A program made the translations under genes and the position numbers. From assembly GCA_022616435.1 (NCBI GenBank), contig JAKEET010000103.1, forward strand, positions 1 to 55,761: DNA of 55,761 nt, read 5' to 3'. Of the stretch, positions 51,901 through 55,761 are shown piece by piece. Within the stretch, counting starts at the first letter, position 1, and every line of letters starts with the position of its first letter. This DNA is from Gemmataceae bacterium. Lineage in GTDB: Bacteria > Planctomycetota > Planctomycetia > Gemmatales > Gemmataceae. A model generated the notes under the pieces. That model did no database searches and was not told the origin of the DNA. It saw only the letters and a program-made list of their open reading frames with translations.

Positions 51901-52036
51901 CGTCCGCGACCCGCAGCGTGCCGTGCTGCTGGACGCCCGCGGCAACTTCATGCTGGAAGCGAACCGCTCGGGGGACGCGGTGTTTCTCGAAGTGTCGCCC
52001 AACGACCTCGTGCACGCCCAGGTGGAGTTCGGGTGA
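48974..52036 (+). CDS. Large glycosidase-like protein (GH38-type barrel and beta-sandwich)
   Basis: 1020 aa, no signal peptide. Residues about 245-460 resemble the seven-strand barrel of GH38 alpha-mannosidases: VYVERED-like SYVEREDPYLPIDSQLWNLR, then FGFHPQIPLLLTTHGITKAL. Residues 620-1020 are beta-sandwich domains (YMLLNPCSFARRAALEF; IRNEFFEVEVDPVTGAMKAI), also typical of GH38. The classic catalytic Asp/His pattern is not clearly present in the N-terminal half, and residues 190-260 are a Pro/Asp-rich insert with tandem DTNPLP repeats. I call it GH38-like with reservations. It may act on storage or envelope glycans. ATG 48974. Confidence 0.55.
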   Translation: MSPHELILLSPYRFPGANALTLAAEDMASWLNAHAALWHPAAIWQAQGPPRFDSTYDHESPKAGTIYAVPETPPTYLPDDWRERVRQAGAIAFTATPDRAATLDNLREALRAEGAAPLGCQAALDLPADKTAPFSGIGYGHLLQATLAEAMEHENLLDNAAFWEEIQHAVALAAGLPFTPSAPEPAPSYPPYDADPSAATNEGGDHDTNPLPDTNPLPDLNPLAADHLAGELARRDHDPAPPPESPSEPEPDPNAWLNHLQAAAAKLLSAREVLYPVAIHLLDLCLLDDRPADDDWPAAFDFGLPVNFIASARTLEKLAAQQPERLAALRDRVQRDQAEVCGGSYVEREDPYLPIDSQLWNLRRGLEVSRELLGADIRVFARRRFGFHPQIPLLLTTHGITKALFQVWDDAAAVPTYNSLVVSWPSPDGKQVDAFVRAPKPADSAETFFNLGHWWFKTTREDHSATMFLLHAGKPDAPWYRDLMELARLGDVFGQWTTFSRYLSEVMAGEYPTPPGADEFHSDFLNERVQRQLDAPVSAFARHVRQRRRLDACWTFAALHRALSGARDTLDVAAQLTELENALEASPGTAVTGLDHLEKTITHTVAERLQVRARPDQPGYMLLNPCSFARRAALEFEGATTPLPIDGPVKACQLDGGTLRAVVEVPALGFAWIPRNGPPGTPPMAARLRLGDAKSNTIRNEFFEVEVDPVTGAMKAIRDHKTHVNRLGQRLVFNPGSRMTAARVQVTSSGPALGEIVSEGQLLGEQDQVLANFRQRLRAWLGRPLLEMRIEIDALQPPAGYPWQAYFGCRFAWRDERALFLRGINGAGYISTHPRPQSAEYLEIRFGRHSTTIFPGGLPFHQRHEGRMLDVILVPEGEKTTAFDLGIGLDRDAPMLTTLGIVSPIAVVPTTKGPPHIGASGWLFHLDAPNLLLTRLTPGAMEVQPASDPPRPAPRDAITARILECGGHSGHAELRCVRDPQRAVLLDARGNFMLEANRSGDAVFLEVSPNDLVHAQVEFG
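49592..49676. repeat. Tandem 18-bp repeats and GGCGAGC/GCTCGCC palindrome inside the glycosidase-like gene
   Basis: Three 18-bp units (49592-49645) encode DTNPLP, DTNPLP and DLNPLA. They are followed at once by TTTAGCCGGCGAGCTTGCTC (49654-49673) with GGCGAGC and GCTCGCC arms at 49661-49676. All lie in the disordered linker of the protein and keep the frame open. Confidence 0.75.
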
Positions 52037-52381
52037 TCGAGCGGGAGTCGGGGTGATCGTGTAACTCATGGCCGCAACCGGAGTTGCTGCCGAGACGGAA
52101 ATTCCGGTTGGCGGCGCGGATGCGAGGGCAGCTTGCCACGCGTGCCAACTGCAAACTGACACGGTCAAACCGCTCCGCTTCTCTCACTCACACATTCGTG
52201 TGAGTTGAAAAAAGAGGGTGAACCAGAGACGATAATCGCACGAGCGCACTTAAGACCATAGAGCGTGTGAAGATTGCGCGCGCAGACCAGAGGGAGCTCG
52301 GTGTCGGCTGTCGGCAAGATGGTGTCCTCTCCCACTGATCCAGGGATCGAGTATCAGGGCCAACTTACTGAAGGATTCCCG
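52037..52381. other. Intergenic region upstream of the giant surface protein
   Basis: 345 bp without a gene. It holds a hairpin ACTCACAC-ATTC-GTGTGAGT at 52186-52205 followed by an A-tract, a plausible terminator for the glycosidase-like gene. An AAGGA Shine-Dalgarno lies about 10 bp before the next ATG. Confidence 0.55.
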
Positions 52382-55300
52382 ATGACGATTGATCTGCAGC
52401 CACCCGTCCGCCACCGCACCCCTCGAGTCCGCAACAAGTCTTGGCGCTGCTTACTGAACATCGAGACCCTCGAAAGCCGCGCTCTGCCTTCGGTGGCGAC
52501 GCTCTTGACCGACAAGCCCGATTATTCCCCCGGCGAGACCGCCCTTATCACCGGCGACGGGTTCCAGGAGGGTGAGACCATCGATTTGCGGGTCGTCCGC
52601 ACCGACGGACTGCCCGACTATCCGCAGGGAAACCAGCCCTGGCAAGTCACCGACGGCGGCGCCGGCGATCTCGACGGCGTTCTGAACGGCAGCTTCCAGA
52701 CGACCTGGTACGTTGAGGAGCAGTACGCCGGCGCCACGCTCCTGGCGACGGCCACGGGGCTGACGTCGGGTCTGTTCGCCGAGTGCGCCTTCACCGATGC
52801 CGCCACCTCGGCGAACATCACGTCGCCCACCGGCGCGAATCCGGTGACTGTTTCGGGGTTGCCCGGCACGGTGCGCATTTCCTTCGATTACTCCACAAGC
52901 AACGATAGCGGCACCACGAGCGGCGTCGTGGAGGTGAAGAACGCCGGCGGCGCCCTCGTTGCTTCCGCATCCAGTCCTTTGCCGAACGCAAAACTGCTCC
53001 GTTCCGACTTCATCGATGTCACGATCCCGGCCGGGACAGCGGCCGGCTCATACTCTGTCACGGTCACGATCAATTACACCAACGCGAGCGGAAACAATAC
53101 GGACTCGAAAGATGACACCGAGGCCAACGCGATCATCGTCGCCGCCAGTCCGCCGGACCTCCAGCCTATTCCACCGCAAACGATCGACGAACTCACGCAG
53201 CTGACTTTCCAGGCCGTGGCCACCGACCCGGACCTGCCGAATGACACGCTGACCTTCAGCCTGGCCAACGCCCCGCCCGGCGCCGCCATCAACGGCACGA
53301 CCGGCGTCTTTTCCTGGACACCCGCCGAGAACCAGGACGGCGTCCACCAGTTCACCGTGGTGGTCACCGATAGCGGGGGCAACACCGATTCCGAGACCGT
53401 CCAGGTCACCGTGAACGAGGTCAACGTCGCACCGACGATCGTTTCTGCCACGCCGGCGCCCAACCCGGTCGTCAAGACAACCGCGGTCACATTCACGGCG
53501 GTCGCCACCGATCCGGACACGATCAACCCGGGCGCTCAACCCAACACGCTGGCGTTCAGCCTGGTGGGCGCTCCCACGGGCGCCGCCATCGACGCCGCGA
53601 CCGGCGTCTTCAGCTGGACGCCGGGCTTCGACGACGACGGGACCTTCACGTTCACCGTGCGCGTGACCGATAACGGCAACCCCAATCTGTACGACGACGA
53701 GACCGTCTCCATCACCACCACGGCCGCGGGCATCGTGGCCGGCGACCTCTACGTCGTCGGCAAGGACAGCGCCGCCGACACGCTGGTGACCGTGACGACC
53801 GACTCGACCGAAGCCTTCGTCAACGGCGTCTCGGCCGGCGTTTTCGCGGGCTTTGACGGCATCATCATTCGAGGCGGCAACGGCTCCGACACCGTGTCGA
53901 TCCAGGGATGGACGGGACCGGCCCTGATCGAGGGGAGCGCCGGCAACGACACGGTGTCCGCCTCCGGGCACAGCGATTACACGCTCAGCACCACTTCGCT
54001 CACCTCTTCCGACGGACTGAACGCGGCGCTCGGCAGCATCGAGAATGTCAACCTGCTCGGCAGCGGCGCCACGCCGGTCACCGTCAGCGGCTGGAGCGGG
54101 ACCGGCCTGAGCGTCAGCGGCGCCGGCCCGGTGGTCCTGAACGACGTGAGCGCCGGCAGCGGCGGCATCGCCATTGCGGCATCCACCATCCTGGTCAATG
54201 GCCCCGTGATCTCCACCGCGGGCGGCGCGTTGACCCTTGACGGAGCGGTCACGGTCGCGCAAGGCGGCTCCATCACCGCGGACGGCGACCTGTCATTCAC
54301 ACACATCACGGCGACCGGCGCTCTGCCGCTGACGTCCACCGCCGGCAACATCACCATCGGCGTGATCGACGCGGCCGGCTTCACGGTGACCCTGACCGCC
54401 GGCGGCGCCATCATCGACGGCAACGGCCCGTTGAACAACATCACCGCTCACACCCTGCTGATGGCGGCCGGCGCCGGCATCGCCAGTGCGGCAGACCCGC
54501 TCGAATCCGCCGGCGTCAGCTTCCTCAACGCCCAGGGGGGCACGGGCGGCGTCTTCGTCGACAACACCGGCGACCTGACCGTCACCGGCGCCTCCGCGAC
54601 CGGGACCATCGATATCCGGGTGCATAGCGATCTGATCATCGGCGGCCAGGTAACGAGCACGAGTGGGGATGTCACGCTGGTCGCCACGGACGGCACGCTG
54701 ACGGTCCCGCAAGACACCGTCGTGGCCGCCGGGGACCTGGAACTGACCGCGGCAATCGTGGACGCTGACTTGACCGGCGCCTCGTTCGGCGACGCCACGT
54801 TTTCCAGCGGCGTGGGCGGTTCGAGCCTGAACATCGCTGAGGCGTCGTTTGGCACGGCGACGTTCAACGGCGCCAGCTTCGACATTGACGCCACCGACGC
54901 CACGTTCGGCGCGGCCTCCTTTGCCGGCATCAACTTCGACATCGACGCCAGCGGCGCCATATTCGCGTCCTTCGATGTGGATGCCGACGGCTTCGACCTC
55001 GACGCCGCCGGCGCGACATTCGCCTCGTTCGACGTGGACGCCAACGGCTTTCTGTTCAACGCCCTGGGCGCCTCCTTCACCGGCCTGACGTCGTTCCGGG
55101 GCAGCGCCTTCGACATCGATGCGTTGGGGGCCAATTTCGCGGCGTTCGACGTGGATGCCGACGGTTTCGATCTCGACGCCGCCGGGGCCCAGTTCGGCGC
55201 GGCGCTGTTCAAGGGCACGAATTTCGACATCGACGCGACGGGGGCCACTTTCACGGCGGTGCAGTTCGACAGCGACGCCATCGGCTTCGATTTCGAGGCG

Positions 55301-55761
55301 GAAGGGTTCGACATCGATGCGGCCGGAGCGACGTTCGGATTGTTCGATGTAGACGGCTTCGGTTTCGACGTCGATGCGGTCGGCGCCGTGTTCACGCAGT
55401 TTGACGTGGATGCCGAAGGGTTCGACATCGACGCGACCGGGGCCACGTTTGGGACAGCGGCGTTCACGGGCAAGAATTTCGACATCGACGCGACCGACGC
55501 GCGCTTCACGGGGCAGGTGCTGTTCGACAGCGACGCGATTGGCTTCGACGCGGAGGCCGAAGGCTTCGACATCGATGCCACGGACGCGACGTTCGGGCAA
55601 GTGTTCTTCGTGGGCAACGGGTTTGACGTCGATGCGTTCGACTTCGACCTGGACGGCACGGGCGCGGTGTTCGCCCATTTCGACGTGGACGGGGTCGGCT
55701 TCGATGTGGATGCCGACGGCGCGGTGTTCACCTCGTTCGACGTGGACGGGTCAGGGTTCGA
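52382..55761 (+). CDS. Giant exported surface protein with Ig-like domains and Asp/Phe-rich repeats (3' end outside window)
   Basis: At least 1126 aa, no stop before the window ends. The N-terminus carries the planctomycete signature LLNIETLESRALPSV (residues 24-38). Residues 40-140 contain an Ig-like module starting LLTDKPDYSPGETALITGDG. Two putative Ig/cadherin-like domains follow (LTFSLANAPPGAAINGTTGV; LAFSLVGAPTGAAIDAATGV). Residues about 455-790 are beta-solenoid-like (Gly/Thr/Ala-rich, for example VTVSGWSGTGLSVSGAGPV). From about residue 794 to the end is a repeat of roughly 19 residues containing GFDIDAxGAxFxxFDVDA. A cell-surface structural or adhesive role is inferred. AAGGA precedes ATG 52382. 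Confidence 0.85.
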   Translation, partial: MTIDLQPPVRHRTPRVRNKSWRCLLNIETLESRALPSVATLLTDKPDYSPGETALITGDGFQEGETIDLRVVRTDGLPDYPQGNQPWQVTDGGAGDLDGVLNGSFQTTWYVEEQYAGATLLATATGLTSGLFAECAFTDAATSANITSPTGANPVTVSGLPGTVRISFDYSTSNDSGTTSGVVEVKNAGGALVASASSPLPNAKLLRSDFIDVTIPAGTAAGSYSVTVTINYTNASGNNTDSKDDTEANAIIVAASPPDLQPIPPQTIDELTQLTFQAVATDPDLPNDTLTFSLANAPPGAAINGTTGVFSWTPAENQDGVHQFTVVVTDSGGNTDSETVQVTVNEVNVAPTIVSATPAPNPVVKTTAVTFTAVATDPDTINPGAQPNTLAFSLVGAPTGAAIDAATGVFSWTPGFDDDGTFTFTVRVTDNGNPNLYDDETVSITTTAAGIVAGDLYVVGKDSAADTLVTVTTDSTEAFVNGVSAGVFAGFDGIIIRGGNGSDTVSIQGWTGPALIEGSAGNDTVSASGHSDYTLSTTSLTSSDGLNAALGSIENVNLLGSGATPVTVSGWSGTGLSVSGAGPVVLNDVSAGSGGIAIAASTILVNGPVISTAGGALTLDGAVTVAQGGSITADGDLSFTHITATGALPLTSTAGNITIGVIDAAGFTVTLTAGGAIIDGNGPLNNITAHTLLMAAGAGIASAADPLESAGVSFLNAQGGTGGVFVDNTGDLTVTGASATGTIDIRVHSDLIIGGQVTSTSGDVTLVATDGTLTVPQDTVVAAGDLELTAAIVDADLTGASFGDATFSSGVGGSSLNIAEASFGTATFNGASFDIDATDATFGAASFAGINFDIDASGAIFASFDVDADGFDLDAAGATFASFDVDANGFLFNALGASFTGLTSFRGSAFDIDALGANFAAFDVDADGFDLDAAGAQFGAALFKGTNFDIDATGATFTAVQFDSDAIGFDFEAEGFDIDAAGATFGLFDVDGFGFDVDAVGAVFTQFDVDAEGFDIDATGATFGTAAFTGKNFDIDATDARFTGQVLFDSDAIGFDAEAEGFDIDATDATFGQVFFVGNGFDVDAFDFDLDGTGAVFAHFDVDGVGFDVDADGAVFTSFDVDGSGF
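54761..55761 (+). repeat. In-frame 57-bp (about 19-residue) Asp/Phe-rich coding repeat
   Basis: Roughly 14-16 units visible before the window ends. Typical units: GATFASFDVDADGFDLDAA, GANFAAFDVDADGFDLDAA and GAVFTQFDVDAEGFDIDAT. Others carry a second flavour, GATFGTAAFTGKNFDIDAT, which recurs at intervals. Shorter GFDIDAx inserts interrupt the register. Sequence conservation is at the protein level; the DNA varies at third positions. Confidence 0.88.

Noticed and set aside
52888..55731. Minus-strand open frames of up to 460 codons opposite the repeat region of the giant surface protein, including Ser/Ala/Pro-repeat readings
   Set aside because: They mirror the periodicity of the plus-strand repeat; the plus frame has a signature N-terminus, domains and a ribosome binding site.
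54761..55761. Possible CRISPR array because of regular spacing
   Set aside because: The 57-bp periodicity is in frame, units vary at the DNA level and no constant repeat with unique spacers exists; it is a coding repeat.

Overview
The window (about 55.8 kb, GC-rich) comes from a member of the Planctomycetota, probably the Gemmatales/Gemmataceae side. The evidence is a DUF1549/DUF1553 protein with a CAQCHDHP motif next to a DUF1501 protein, Tat-exported Gfo/Idh/MocA and PQQ-propeller proteins, secreted WD40-type proteins, and two large surface proteins with the planctomycete N-terminal signature (MELLEDRMAP and ETLESRALPS). Taxonomy is inferred from gene families only. Because the DNA is so GC-rich, long open frames lie antisense to most genes; these were treated as shadows.

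Layout. 1-6.9 kb: nusA (3' end outside the window), an ABC ATPase, a small helix-hairpin-helix protein, a UbiA-type prenyltransferase, an unknown protein and a secreted transglutaminase. 7.2-15.0 kb: an SF1-helicase-like protein with degenerate nucleotide-binding motifs, a secreted G8-domain beta-helix protein, a HAD hydrolase, a YbaK deacylase, a small overlapping gene pair that looks like a toxin-domain remnant plus partner, and a DapA-family aldolase. 15.3-19.3 kb: a three-gene minus-strand cluster (249-aa unknown protein, 666-aa repeat protein ending in an HExxH metallopeptidase-like domain, CpXC-domain protein) with no function I can name; it is the best candidate here for an undescribed system. 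19.3-22.3 kb: a decayed, repeat-rich patch with a frameshifted HNH-endonuclease pair, a MITE-like 336-bp inverted repeat, a 91-bp direct repeat and palindromic GGGGTCAGACCCC elements flanking a YebC/YeeN-type gene. 22.3-29.4 kb: a secreted HExxH protein, an MNT nucleotidyltransferase with truncated HEPN partner, a surface protein, a vestigial MNT fragment, recA with a possible SOS box, and tam. 29.4-38.2 kb: secreted/periplasmic proteins, a frameshifted DUF2891 gene and a Ser/Thr kinase. 38.2-43.2 kb: a six-gene minus-strand operon (DUF1549/1553, two small paralogues, DUF1501, WD40, SRPBCC). 43.3-52.0 kb: PPK2, a double-ACT protein, an MMPL/RND exporter, a lone ABC ATPase and a glycosidase-like protein. 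52.4 kb to the end: a giant surface protein that enters an Asp/Phe-rich repeat of about 19 residues and leaves the window unfinished.

The window mixes housekeeping genes (nusA, recA) with envelope and surface genes. It is unusually rich in dispersed palindromic repeats, some lying inside coding sequence. Three genes carry one-base deletions beside short G/C runs, which may be real decay or residual sequencing error.
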